Positions 1 through 8,132 of a DNA stretch of 12,828 nucleotides are shown here, piece by piece (positions within the stretch are counted from its first letter, which is position 1; every line of letters starts with the position of its first letter). A program made the translations under genes and the position numbers. The stretch spans positions 1 through 12,828 of the forward strand of contig CAJWUE010000039.1 in the NCBI GenBank assembly GCA_913047775.1, given 5' to 3'. This stretch comes from GCA-002731945 sp913047775 (GTDB taxonomy: Bacteria > Pseudomonadota > Alphaproteobacteria > MED-G09). The notes beneath the pieces are model-generated. The model saw only the letters and a program-made list of their open reading frames with translations. It was not told where the DNA came from and made no database searches.

Positions 1-108
1 TAATTGCTAGTTTTATACCCTTCACTTCAATAATTATTAATGGTAACTGAAAAGAATAGAAAATAAACCAACACAACTTGAATTTTTTCTAAGAGATTAT
101 AGGATCAT

Positions 109-1977
109 ATGATTATGCCAATTCAAATTGACCCAGATAGCGGCTTAAAAATCTTTAATACTCGTGCATCTAAAGCAAGTGAAAAGATTTCCGGTAAAGG
201 TTATTCGGTAATACATGATAATGCTCTTACTGATCTTCCCTCGGCACCAAAGGGTGCAGTATTTAATGCCGAAGAACAGTCAAAATATCGAGAATTTAAG
301 GAAAAGAGAGAGGGTGCAGCCAACTATATGGATATGGAAGGAGACTTCAAAAAATATCTTGAAGATCTTTATTCTACAGATCCTATTCCCAGAGATTCAC
401 TTAAGGATGAATGTGAGATACTTGTTGTTGGTGCGGGCTTAGCTGGACTATTACTCTGGTATAAACTTCAGAAAGCAGGTTTTAACGATGTTCGTTTTTG
501 TGAAAAAGGAGGCGATGTAGGCGGAACCTGGTATTGGAATCGTTACCCAGGAATAGCTTGTGATGTGGAATCATACAGCTACCTACCACTACTCGAAGAA
601 ATGAATTACTTTCCAACGATGAAATTTGCTTCTGGCTTTGAAATATTGGAATATTGTCAAAACTTAGCCGAAAAATTCGGTTTCTATAAGAAATGTCTTT
701 TCCATACGACCGTAGAAAAAACTGTCTGGGATGAAACTACATCAAAATGGACTATTTCAACAGATCGTGGAGATGAGATGAAAGCTCGTTTCGTTGTCCT
801 TGCAAACGGCCTTCTCACTTCTCCTAGACTAGCAAAAATAGAAGGTATGGAGACTTTTAAAGGCGAATCCTTTCATACATCTCGTTGGAACTATGATATT
901 GATCTGTCAAATAAGATTGTAGGTGTTATTGGAACAGGTGCTACTGCCGTTCAAACAATACCGGAATTAGCAAAAACAGTTAGAGAACTTTACGTTTTTC
1001 AACGAACTCCTTCCTCCATAGATGTCCGAGATCAAAGAGAAACTACTCAAGAAGAAGTTCAAACCTGGAAAAGAGAACCGGGATGGGCAAAAGCTAGGCG
1101 CGCTAGATTTGCAAAAATTTCAGCTGGTCGCACTGCAATGAAAGCAAACGACGACTACCTGTCTGGAAAAATAGACCACTTTAAAGAAATAAAGCGCCAT
1201 GAGGGAGATCTGTCTCCCGAAGAAATGATTGAAAAGCAGCTAGACACAAATTTTCGTATTATGGAGCAAATTCGAGCTAGAGTAGATGCCATCATAGAAG
1301 ACCCGGAAGTGGCCACCTCACTTAAACCATATTACCCCTATGGTTGCAAAAGACCAACTTTTCATGATGAATATCTTCCAACCTTTAATTTACAACACGT
1401 AACTTTAGTCGATACAGCACCTTTAGGTGTCACAAAAATCAACAAAGATGGAGTTGTGTATGATGATAAGGAATATCCTTTGGACGTATTAATTTATGCA
1501 ACAGGCTTTAGATGGATGGAAGCTGCAACTTTTAACATGGTCATAGGTAAAGACGGAAAATCCTTAAAAGAAAAATGGGCTTCCAATGGCACAAAAACTT
1601 TCCTTGGAATTCATAGCAACGGTTTTCCAAATCTATTCATTGTTACTGGCCCACAAGGAGGTGGAGGAAGTTTCAATTTCACAGATGCTATTGAAGCCCA
1701 CGGCGATTATATAATATGGATGTTAGAAACCATGAAAAATCAGAATACAGGAGTTCTTGATGTTAAGAAAAAACATGAGGATGAATATTCTGAACACTGC
1801 AGAGACGTTGATACAAGAACCAGTGCCTTTAGAGATTGCATTTCCTATTACAACGATGAAGGAAAAGCTGAACCAGGGAGTTTAGCCTATTATGGTGGTG
1901 GACAATGGCACAAAAGAAGAATTAAAGCTCAGAAAACCCTCGAACCCTATCTTTTTAATACTGTTCCTCGTCAATAA
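109..1977 (+). CDS. Flavin-containing monooxygenase, Baeyer-Villiger type
   Basis: Predicted FAD- and NADPH-dependent class B monooxygenase that would insert one oxygen atom from O2 into a ketone to give an ester or lactone, in the cytoplasm. The 622-residue product has an FAD-binding GAGLAG at 108-113, the BVMO motif GGTWYWNRYPGIACD at 138-152, the fingerprint FKGESFHTSRWN at 250-261, a second Rossmann motif GTGATA at 275-280 for NADPH, and ATGF at 464-467. The residue after the fingerprint Trp is Asn, where the family consensus has Pro or Asp. About 100 residues precede the first Rossmann motif, an N-terminal extension found in longer BVMOs. ATG 109 has AGGA only 4 nt upstream; ATG 115, two codons in, has it 10 nt upstream and may be the true start. 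An acetyltransferase gene follows after 41 nt, probably co-transcribed. Family is secure; substrate (cyclic, steroid or long-chain ketone) is unknown. Confidence 0.9.
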   Translation: MIMPIQIDPDSGLKIFNTRASKASEKISGKGYSVIHDNALTDLPSAPKGAVFNAEEQSKYREFKEKREGAANYMDMEGDFKKYLEDLYSTDPIPRDSLKDECEILVVGAGLAGLLLWYKLQKAGFNDVRFCEKGGDVGGTWYWNRYPGIACDVESYSYLPLLEEMNYFPTMKFASGFEILEYCQNLAEKFGFYKKCLFHTTVEKTVWDETTSKWTISTDRGDEMKARFVVLANGLLTSPRLAKIEGMETFKGESFHTSRWNYDIDLSNKIVGVIGTGATAVQTIPELAKTVRELYVFQRTPSSIDVRDQRETTQEEVQTWKREPGWAKARRARFAKISAGRTAMKANDDYLSGKIDHFKEIKRHEGDLSPEEMIEKQLDTNFRIMEQIRARVDAIIEDPEVATSLKPYYPYGCKRPTFHDEYLPTFNLQHVTLVDTAPLGVTKINKDGVVYDDKEYPLDVLIYATGFRWMEAATFNMVIGKDGKSLKEKWASNGTKTFLGIHSNGFPNLFIVTGPQGGGGSFNFTDAIEAHGDYIIWMLETMKNQNTGVLDVKKKHEDEYSEHCRDVDTRTSAFRDCISYYNDEGKAEPGSLAYYGGGQWHKRRIKAQKTLEPYLFNTVPRQ

Positions 1978-2018
1978 TTATTATTAAATAAGATAAGGTC
2001 CAGAGAAAAAAATTTATT

Positions 2019-2975
2019 ATGTTAGATATCCAAAACTTTGATTTTTCAAAAGATCATTTTGATTTATTAATAAGTTTACAGGATGCTCTTTGGCCTGAAC
2101 CCTGGAAGAATTGGGAGTCCGCTGAGATGCGTCGTCATGATTTGAAATTAATCCCAAAAAAATGTAAATTCCGTCTTGATTTTATCAAGCACCAAGATAA
2201 TACAATTGGTTTTGGAACAACTGCACATGATCATTGGGCTTTTGATCCAACTCTTTTGGATTCAACCATCGCGCTACCACACAATGATAAATATTTGGAC
2301 TGTGCCCAGAATTATCTCGACCATCAGATTGAAAGGGCAAGAAAGATGAATGCTAAGGTCTTTCGTGCCTGGTCATTCCACGGCAGTGATTGGGTTAAAG
2401 ACTTCTACACAAAGAATGGATTTGAAATATCCCTTCTAGAATATATCTCTGAACTTAATCTTGATAAGTTCTTTATTAGTGACTTTGAATCTTCAGTATC
2501 CAGTTTTAAAAAAAGCTCTTATGTCATTTTAAACCTTGAAGAATTAAAAAAATTGAATAAAGACTGGCAATTAAAACTATTCGATCTTTGGAAAAGGATT
2601 GAGCACGATGTCCCTAGCGATTTGGATTTAAATATTGAATTTGATTTATGGAAATCTAGTGTATTTTGTCCCTGGTTTAAAGAAGAAGATTTTTATATTG
2701 TTTTGGATGGTGATAAATGGGTGGCATTATCAACTTATGTAAGGTCGCTTCGATCTAGGGATATAATTGGTACAGAACTAACAGGTGTTTTGCCTGAATA
2801 TAGGCGTCAAGGCATATGCAGTGCGGTAAAGACCCATGCTTTATTGGATCTAAAAAAGAAAGGCTTTAAAAAGGTATTAACAGGAAATGAAGAGAACAAT
2901 CCCATGTTTCAAATTAATTTGCTGTTGGGTTTTAAGAAAGTTGGAGAAGAATTTGGCTGTAAGCTTTCTTTGTGA
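2019..2975 (+). CDS. Tandem GNAT-domain N-acetyltransferase
   Basis: Predicted acetyl-CoA-dependent acyltransferase of the GNAT superfamily; acceptor unknown. The C-terminal half carries a clear acetyl-CoA pyrophosphate-binding motif A at about 251-271 (GTELTGVLPEYRRQGICSA), with R262 and G265 in the R/Q-x-x-G-x-G/A pattern and Cys in the last position. It is followed by the typical motif-B ending N-PMFQINLLLGF at about 294-305. The N-terminal half (about 55-145) has the same general layout, ending in FYTKNGFEIS, but lacks a good motif A, so this looks like a double-GNAT protein with one degenerate domain; 318 residues fits that. The gene starts 41 nt after the monooxygenase gene, with only a weak purine-rich stretch (AGAG, 2002-2005) as ribosome site. 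It is very AT-rich. It converges on the minus-strand acyl-CoA dehydrogenase gene 53 nt away, with no convincing terminator hairpin between them. Confidence 0.8.
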   Translation: MLDIQNFDFSKDHFDLLISLQDALWPEPWKNWESAEMRRHDLKLIPKKCKFRLDFIKHQDNTIGFGTTAHDHWAFDPTLLDSTIALPHNDKYLDCAQNYLDHQIERARKMNAKVFRAWSFHGSDWVKDFYTKNGFEISLLEYISELNLDKFFISDFESSVSSFKKSSYVILNLEELKKLNKDWQLKLFDLWKRIEHDVPSDLDLNIEFDLWKSSVFCPWFKEEDFYIVLDGDKWVALSTYVRSLRSRDIIGTELTGVLPEYRRQGICSAVKTHALLDLKKKGFKKVLTGNEENNPMFQINLLLGFKKVGEEFGCKLSL

Positions 2976-3028
2976 CAACTTTCAGGAATCTTTCATTTGA
3001 AGGGTTTCTGTCTTACTTAATTTCTTGT

Positions 3029-4282
3029 CTACCACAAGTCATATTTTTGAAGTTCAGCCCTTCCAACAACCATATGGTGGACTTCATCTGGTCCGTCGGC
3101 AAATCTTAAATGCCTCATATCAGTATACATATCTGCTAAAGGAGTCCATTGCGATATACCTGCAGCTCCATGCATTTGAATGGCTTGATCAACAATTAAA
3201 CAAGCTTTTTCAGGAACCATTGCCTTCACAGCGCTAATGTAAATTCTTGCTTCTTTATTTCCTAATACATCCATGGCCTTTGCTGCTTGCAGTACGGATA
3301 AACGCATAGCGTTGATTTCTATTCGAGCGCGAGCAATTACTTCTAGATTTTTACCCAATTTCGCTATGGGTTTTCCAAAAGCTTCCCGAGAACCTGCCCG
3401 TTTTACCATTAACTCCAGTGCAGTTTCAGCTTTTCCTATAGTTCTCATACAATGATGGATGCGACCTGGGCCAAGACGTACTTGAGATATTTCAAATCCT
3501 CGTCCCTCTCCCAATAAGATATTGCTTTCAGGTACTCTCACATTATTAAATTTAATATGCATATGACCTTGAGGCGCATGATCATGTCCAAACACTTCCA
3601 TTGCTTCTAGTATTTCCACTCCCGGAGTATCTATGGGCACAAGAATTTGCGATTGTTGTTTTGAAGGTGAAGCATCGGGACTGGTTTTAACCATCGTGAT
3701 CATAATCTTACAGCGAGGATCTCCTGCGCATGAAATATAGAATTTCTCTCCATTGATGACCCATTCATCGCCTTCTAACACAGCACTTGTACTAATGTTT
3801 TTTGCATCCGAAGAAGCTAGATTAGGTTCGGTCATTGCATATGCTGATCGTATTTCACCATTCAATAAGGGCTTTAACCATTGCTCTTTCTGTTCTTCCG
3901 TACCGACTCTTTGTAAGACTTCCATATTTCCTGTATCAGGAGCACTGCAATTTAAGGTTTCTGAGGCAAGTGGGTATTTTCCTAATTCTGCAGCAATGTA
4001 AGTATAATCTAAGTTTGTTAACCCATCACCAATTATCCCATCAGAATCAGGTAAGAAGAAGTTCCATAAACCTATTTCTTTCGCTTTATCTTTAGCACCA
4101 TCTAAGAGTTCAAGCTGACGTGGATGCCAAGACCATCTGTCCTCTTTCTCCTTGTGAAGAGCGAAAAATTCTTCACTTATAGGCACAACATTTTCTTTAA
4201 TGTGTTTATTTACAAGGTCCAACAATGGTTTTACTTTTTCGGACATTGCTAATTGAAAAAGCTCACTGTTTAAAGTTGTCAT
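3029..4282 (-). CDS. Acyl-CoA dehydrogenase, ACAD10/11-like
   Basis: Predicted FAD enzyme that makes an alpha,beta double bond in an acyl-CoA and passes electrons to electron-transfer flavoprotein. The 417-residue product has the family signature AYAMTEPNLASSDAKNI (E152), an arginine-rich helix starting GRIHHCMRTIGKAE, the FAD-contact region FGKPIAKLGKN, and the C-terminal QMHGAAGISQ and LRFADGPDEVHH motifs. In ACAD10/11-type enzymes the catalytic base sits just before GPDEV, so D396 is the likely base, in place of the Glu of medium-chain enzymes; this is inferred from motif alignment by eye. AGGAGA lies at normal spacing before ATG 4282. It is the last gene of the five-gene minus-strand operon, 49 nt after the glutathione S-transferase gene. 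ACAD10/11 relatives act on branched or hydroxylated acyl-CoAs; the substrate here is not determined. Confidence 0.9.
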   Translation of the reverse strand: MTTLNSELFQLAMSEKVKPLLDLVNKHIKENVVPISEEFFALHKEKEDRWSWHPRQLELLDGAKDKAKEIGLWNFFLPDSDGIIGDGLTNLDYTYIAAELGKYPLASETLNCSAPDTGNMEVLQRVGTEEQKEQWLKPLLNGEIRSAYAMTEPNLASSDAKNISTSAVLEGDEWVINGEKFYISCAGDPRCKIMITMVKTSPDASPSKQQSQILVPIDTPGVEILEAMEVFGHDHAPQGHMHIKFNNVRVPESNILLGEGRGFEISQVRLGPGRIHHCMRTIGKAETALELMVKRAGSREAFGKPIAKLGKNLEVIARARIEINAMRLSVLQAAKAMDVLGNKEARIYISAVKAMVPEKACLIVDQAIQMHGAAGISQWTPLADMYTDMRHLRFADGPDEVHHMVVGRAELQKYDLW

Positions 4283-4331
4283 AATTTATTCTCCTTATTT
4301 AATTCTCTTTCTTATCTTTGCGTCTAAAAGG

Positions 4332-4946
4332 TTATTGTGGCTCTATAACACCTTTCTTAAAAGCAGGACGGTCCATCAACCTCTGAATATAACTTTTTAT
4401 ATTAGTCATTTCTTCAGAAACACAACCTAAATTGTTGCTCATAAAACAAGCATGTCCCAACATTGTATCTGCCGCTGTAAAATCTCCAACTAGATAGTCC
4501 TTACCTTCTAGATTTTCTTCTATAGGTTTAAGAGTATTTGTTAAAAGTCTTTGAGCTTGACCTAATACAGTTTCATCTCTCCTCTCAGGAGGCAAAAGGA
4601 AAGTATGCACTACGATAGTATTCATTGGAGGCATAACCATGCCTTCACAATAATGAAACCACTGAAGGTACTTTGGAAAGCGTTCATCGTCTGCACTAGG
4701 TTTTAAACCTCCATTTCTGTGCCTTTCAAGGATGTAATCAATAATTGCTCCTGATTCCCAGATTTGGATATCTCCATCATCCAGAACAGGAACCCTTCCA
4801 AGAGGATGCCTGGCTCTGTGTTCATCCGATTTAAGGTCTTTAGGATGAAAATCCATTCTATTTAATTCATATTCAAGTCCTAGCTCTTCTAAAAGCCATA
4901 GAACCCTTCCAGCTCTACAATTAGGTGCAAAGTGTAATTTCAACAT
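4332..4946 (-). CDS. Glutathione S-transferase family protein
   Basis: Predicted cytosolic glutathione S-transferase: N-terminal thioredoxin-like domain (1 to about 80) and helical C-terminal domain (about 85-204). Visible landmarks are APNCRAGRVLWLLEELGLEY at the first strand and helix, the cis-proline V52-P53, and the glutathione gamma-glutamyl contact E64-S65 (WESGAI). The position that carries the activating Ser in many bacterial family members is Cys here (C10 in PNCR), which hints at thiol-transfer, reductive or lyase chemistry rather than classic conjugation; this is inference. The C-terminal domain includes DYLVGDFTAADTMLGH, a common GST motif. AAGGGG lies just before ATG 4946. The gene sits 21 nt downstream of the amine oxidase gene and 49 nt upstream of the acyl-CoA dehydrogenase gene, so it is part of the same transcript and may handle a reactive aldehyde, enone or epoxide made by its neighbours. 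Confidence 0.88.
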   Translation of the reverse strand: MLKLHFAPNCRAGRVLWLLEELGLEYELNRMDFHPKDLKSDEHRARHPLGRVPVLDDGDIQIWESGAIIDYILERHRNGGLKPSADDERFPKYLQWFHYCEGMVMPPMNTIVVHTFLLPPERRDETVLGQAQRLLTNTLKPIEENLEGKDYLVGDFTAADTMLGHACFMSNNLGCVSEEMTNIKSYIQRLMDRPAFKKGVIEPQ

Positions 4947-4967
4947 AATTAATCCCCTTTTTAAATT

Positions 4968-6872
4968 TTATTTCTTATCGGATTGATTTCCCGTTTTACA
5001 AGATGGCGGGATATCTAAGGTCGGATTTTTATCAAAAAACCCTACTGGTATTAAATGAAAACCACAATACTCAACAGGCATTACTGGCCAATCCTCTGGC
5101 CTAGGAACATGACTTAGACCAAAAGTATGCCATGTCACAAGATCGCATTTTGAAATATCTCTATCATTTTTAGTATAATCTTCTAAACCTGATTCTCCAT
5201 CACTCATCACTGTATAACTTCCGGCGGCTCCCAACTCCTCAGAATTATAAGGAGTAGCCCACAAGTTATGTTTCGCAAAAGCGGCTCTTTTACTAACAAT
5301 AGAATCCGGATTGGAAAGAAGTTTTGGTGTTGCTCCTGGCAAAAGTTTATATGCAACAGGGATTCCTAAGGAATTTTTTTTATTAGGATTAACCACCTTC
5401 CAAACTCGACTTGTTTCAGGAGAGATTTCTCTTTTTGCATCACTTTCTTTTGTTAGATGGTTAGCAATAGAGCTGAATTGCGTCCCATTTGGATTGTTCT
5501 CACTGACGGGGAGCAGTTGAATTTCTGTTTCAAATAACTGATTTTCTTTTCCATCCAACTCCCAATCTAATCGAAAACAAAAAAGATGTTGATGGAGAGG
5601 CGCAGCAAGATTCTTCGCAACTTTTGGAGCTTGTGAAGGATTATACGTCTCCTCAGTTATAGCGCTAATTCCCATTATACCGGTCAACTTAACTTCCATC
5701 TGAATTGTTCCATCTAAATACAAATACCAAAATAATCCATAATCGTAATTGCCAACAGTAAATATAGAACTAATAACGAGTCTTCGGGATCTACGTACTT
5801 CACTTGCTCCACCCCTATCATCGGAATGCTTCCATTGAATCCCATAGTCTTCCTCATGAAGACAAATAGCATTCTCAGTCTTGATTATTTCTCCGTCCCA
5901 ATTGATTTGATTAATATCAAAGTATTGAATTTCTCCAATACAATCACAACCAAGTGTAAGAGAATTAATAAATCTTCCTAAACCATACTCGCTTCCGTCG
6001 AAAACATGCTTCCATGAATGCATGGGGTCGGAATCACCATATGGAACAACCATATCAGACAAGGCTGCACGATATAAAATTGAGCGATCGTTTAAGGATA
6101 ACTCGTGCAGAACTAGGCCATGAATATCGTGAATAGAAATTCTAAATTTCCAGCCCTGCCAAGATATATGATAGCCGTCCACCTCAAAACTTGGTCCATT
6201 TGGCTGAGTTATATCGATAGTTTTTAATCCTTCACGTATCTTAGGTTGAGACTCAATATCGTAACGCGCCTGTTCCTTTGGAATTGGCACCACCCCATGA
6301 TCTTCTACATGAACAACTTTACCAAGCGTGACATCTACCCAAGAAATTACTCCCTGAATAGGTTTGGCATAACCATTATCTTCCATACTTTCTTTTAGGA
6401 ATGAAATGCATTTAAGGGCTCTATGACCAGGCTTTATGCTTTCATGAACAAAACCTCCTGCGGGCCATGGATCAATATGAAGAAGTTCAAAATCGGTTAT
6501 ACCTCTTTTCTTTAAGGCTTTTTGGTATTCAAGATTTTGAATTGTTAACCCTATTGCAGTCATCATTTCTTCCATATTATATGGAGCTTGGCCATTAGCC
6601 TTTAATCTTTCATATGAAACAACCTGATTTTTGACAATATCAATTTTAGCACAAAAACCCCCGTCTGGATTTTTATCAGATCCTAATAATTTGATCTTTC
6701 GTGGAATAGGATCATTTTCTTTATAATCACTAACAATAGATTTATCCGGCTCATCAAGAATAGCAGAAATAAATGTTGATCCTTCGTTAAATCTTATATC
6801 TGACTTTAACAATTCCACTGCTTTTTCTATTTCCTGAGATTCCAAAGGATCTAAGGGATGTTTTAAAGTCAT
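4968..6872 (-). CDS. Copper-containing primary-amine oxidase
   Basis: Predicted TPQ/copper amine oxidase, oxidising a primary amine to an aldehyde with release of NH3 and H2O2. The 634-residue protein keeps the whole active site: catalytic-base D292 (in FDGSEYGLG), the Tyr that becomes topaquinone, Y376 (GNYDY), and the three Cu ligands H427, H429 (LHQHLF) and H588 (GLSHVPRPEDWPVMP). The spacings D to Tyr (84) and second to third His (159) equal those of the Arthrobacter globiformis phenylethylamine oxidase (D298, Y382, H433, H592), as recalled. No signal peptide is visible, so the enzyme is probably cytoplasmic, unlike the periplasmic E. coli enzyme. Val290 stands two residues before the base, where the Arthrobacter enzyme has its gate Tyr, so substrate preference may differ. 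Only a weak AAGAAAG ribosome site precedes ATG 6872. It is the middle gene of the operon. Confidence 0.95.
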   Translation of the reverse strand: MTLKHPLDPLESQEIEKAVELLKSDIRFNEGSTFISAILDEPDKSIVSDYKENDPIPRKIKLLGSDKNPDGGFCAKIDIVKNQVVSYERLKANGQAPYNMEEMMTAIGLTIQNLEYQKALKKRGITDFELLHIDPWPAGGFVHESIKPGHRALKCISFLKESMEDNGYAKPIQGVISWVDVTLGKVVHVEDHGVVPIPKEQARYDIESQPKIREGLKTIDITQPNGPSFEVDGYHISWQGWKFRISIHDIHGLVLHELSLNDRSILYRAALSDMVVPYGDSDPMHSWKHVFDGSEYGLGRFINSLTLGCDCIGEIQYFDINQINWDGEIIKTENAICLHEEDYGIQWKHSDDRGGASEVRRSRRLVISSIFTVGNYDYGLFWYLYLDGTIQMEVKLTGIMGISAITEETYNPSQAPKVAKNLAAPLHQHLFCFRLDWELDGKENQLFETEIQLLPVSENNPNGTQFSSIANHLTKESDAKREISPETSRVWKVVNPNKKNSLGIPVAYKLLPGATPKLLSNPDSIVSKRAAFAKHNLWATPYNSEELGAAGSYTVMSDGESGLEDYTKNDRDISKCDLVTWHTFGLSHVPRPEDWPVMPVEYCGFHLIPVGFFDKNPTLDIPPSCKTGNQSDKK

Positions 6873-6905
6873 ATTTCTTTCTTTTCTTTCTTAATTAAGA
6901 GATAT

Positions 6906-8111
6906 TTAATTTTCCACAACCTCGAAGGTCACACCTGCTCCTTCAGGAAGACGTTTTAATAATGCCTCCCCCATTGCAGAAGCCGGAGTCCAGAAACCCC
7001 CTCCAACATCTAAATCATCCTGAGCTAAAGCAAGTGCGCTTTCCGCTATCATCTTTGATGTAGAACCATAACCTGGATCCTTGTCTCCCTTAACGCGAAC
7101 TTTTATATTTTTGCTGGTATCATTTGGATGGATTCCTAACAACTCAATCTCAAAGAAACCTTTATCCCTAGCCTCTTTTGAAGGCCCCTCTCCTGGTTTA
7201 GGTAGAACACGTTTTAAGATTGATCTTGTAGGCGAAAAGCTAGCGAGACCAGCTAAGGCTCCTGTTCCTATTCCGACACCTGTAGCTCCAAAAAAACCAC
7301 CTGCACCCTTTCCAGAAAGAGTACCTTCGTCATAACGAAAATCAGTACCATAAATTCCTCCTAGAAGTTCATTTGTACGACGCACCACCCTAGTGTTAAT
7401 AGCGGCCATTATAAAAGGTCCGACCCAAGAATCGAAATCCTCGTCAAAATAAGGGCTCATTCGATCAGGCTCGTCCAATCCTTTTTTACCATCATTTAAT
7501 GCGTAGGGATCCGCTATTATCTTAGAAATTGATGGATCTTCCTTGGCTTTTTCCATCATTGCCATCATACTGTCGATGGTTCCACCGCTAGCACCACCAG
7601 AAAAAGATATTGTACGATACTTAATATGCTTTGCAGCAACGCCGTGTAGCGCTTGCATTTGTTTCTGCAAATAAAAAACACCGATGTCTGAAGGAATGCT
7701 ATCAAAACCACAAGTATGAACTATCCGTGCTCCGCTATCCTTAGCTTCCTGCTGATGTTTTGAAATCATTTCATGCATCCAGTGAACCTCACCGGTCAAA
7801 TCACAGTAATGTGTGCCATGACGAACACAAGCCGCAACCAGTTCTGAACCGTATCGAGCATAAGGCCCTACAGTGGTAAGGATGACACGCCCCTGCCTCA
7901 CCAATGCTTCTAAAGACTCGGTATCATGACTTTCAGCTTGCAGTATTTGTACTTCACGACCTGAAAGGACTTCTTCCAATTTGTTAGTATTCCTGCCTGC
8001 TACTGCCCAACGTAGGTTGCTTGTTGTTTGGTGTTTAGACATATAGTCGACAACTAAACGACCGGTAAATCCACTGGCTCCCCAAACTATAATATCATAT
8101 GGTCTATCCAT
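6906..8111 (-). CDS. Saccharopine dehydrogenase-like / trans-acting enoyl reductase-like oxidoreductase
   Basis: Predicted NAD(P)-dependent oxidoreductase of the saccharopine-dehydrogenase-like superfamily, closest in style to the trans-acting enoyl reductases of mycobacterial lipid synthesis (Rv2953 type) and eukaryotic SCCPDH. The 401-residue product starts with a Rossmann fold, GASGFTG at 11-17, followed by AVAGRN, TTVGPYARYGSELVAACV, HYCDLTGEVHW and HTCGFDSIPSDIGV, the usual order for the family. SGGASGGTIDSM and a Gly/Ala-rich hydrophobic stretch (GAGGFFGATGVGIGTGALAG) follow in the C-terminal half and may touch a membrane or lipid. ATG 8111 is preferred over the GTG directly before it (8114) because AGGGA lies 7-8 nt upstream of the ATG. 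It follows the MDR gene by 21 nt and precedes the amine oxidase by 33 nt. True saccharopine dehydrogenase activity is unlikely; the name reflects fold only. Confidence 0.85.
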   Translation of the reverse strand: MDRPYDIIVWGASGFTGRLVVDYMSKHQTTSNLRWAVAGRNTNKLEEVLSGREVQILQAESHDTESLEALVRQGRVILTTVGPYARYGSELVAACVRHGTHYCDLTGEVHWMHEMISKHQQEAKDSGARIVHTCGFDSIPSDIGVFYLQKQMQALHGVAAKHIKYRTISFSGGASGGTIDSMMAMMEKAKEDPSISKIIADPYALNDGKKGLDEPDRMSPYFDEDFDSWVGPFIMAAINTRVVRRTNELLGGIYGTDFRYDEGTLSGKGAGGFFGATGVGIGTGALAGLASFSPTRSILKRVLPKPGEGPSKEARDKGFFEIELLGIHPNDTSKNIKVRVKGDKDPGYGSTSKMIAESALALAQDDLDVGGGFWTPASAMGEALLKRLPEGAGVTFEVVEN

Positions 8112-8132
8112 CACAATGTTCCCTTTTTCTAC

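Noticed and set aside
29..38. AATAATTATT palindrome and possible promoter upstream of the monooxygenase
   Set aside because: A 10-nt AT-only palindrome is expected by chance in such AT-rich DNA, and no -35/-10 pair with good spacing was found in 1-108.
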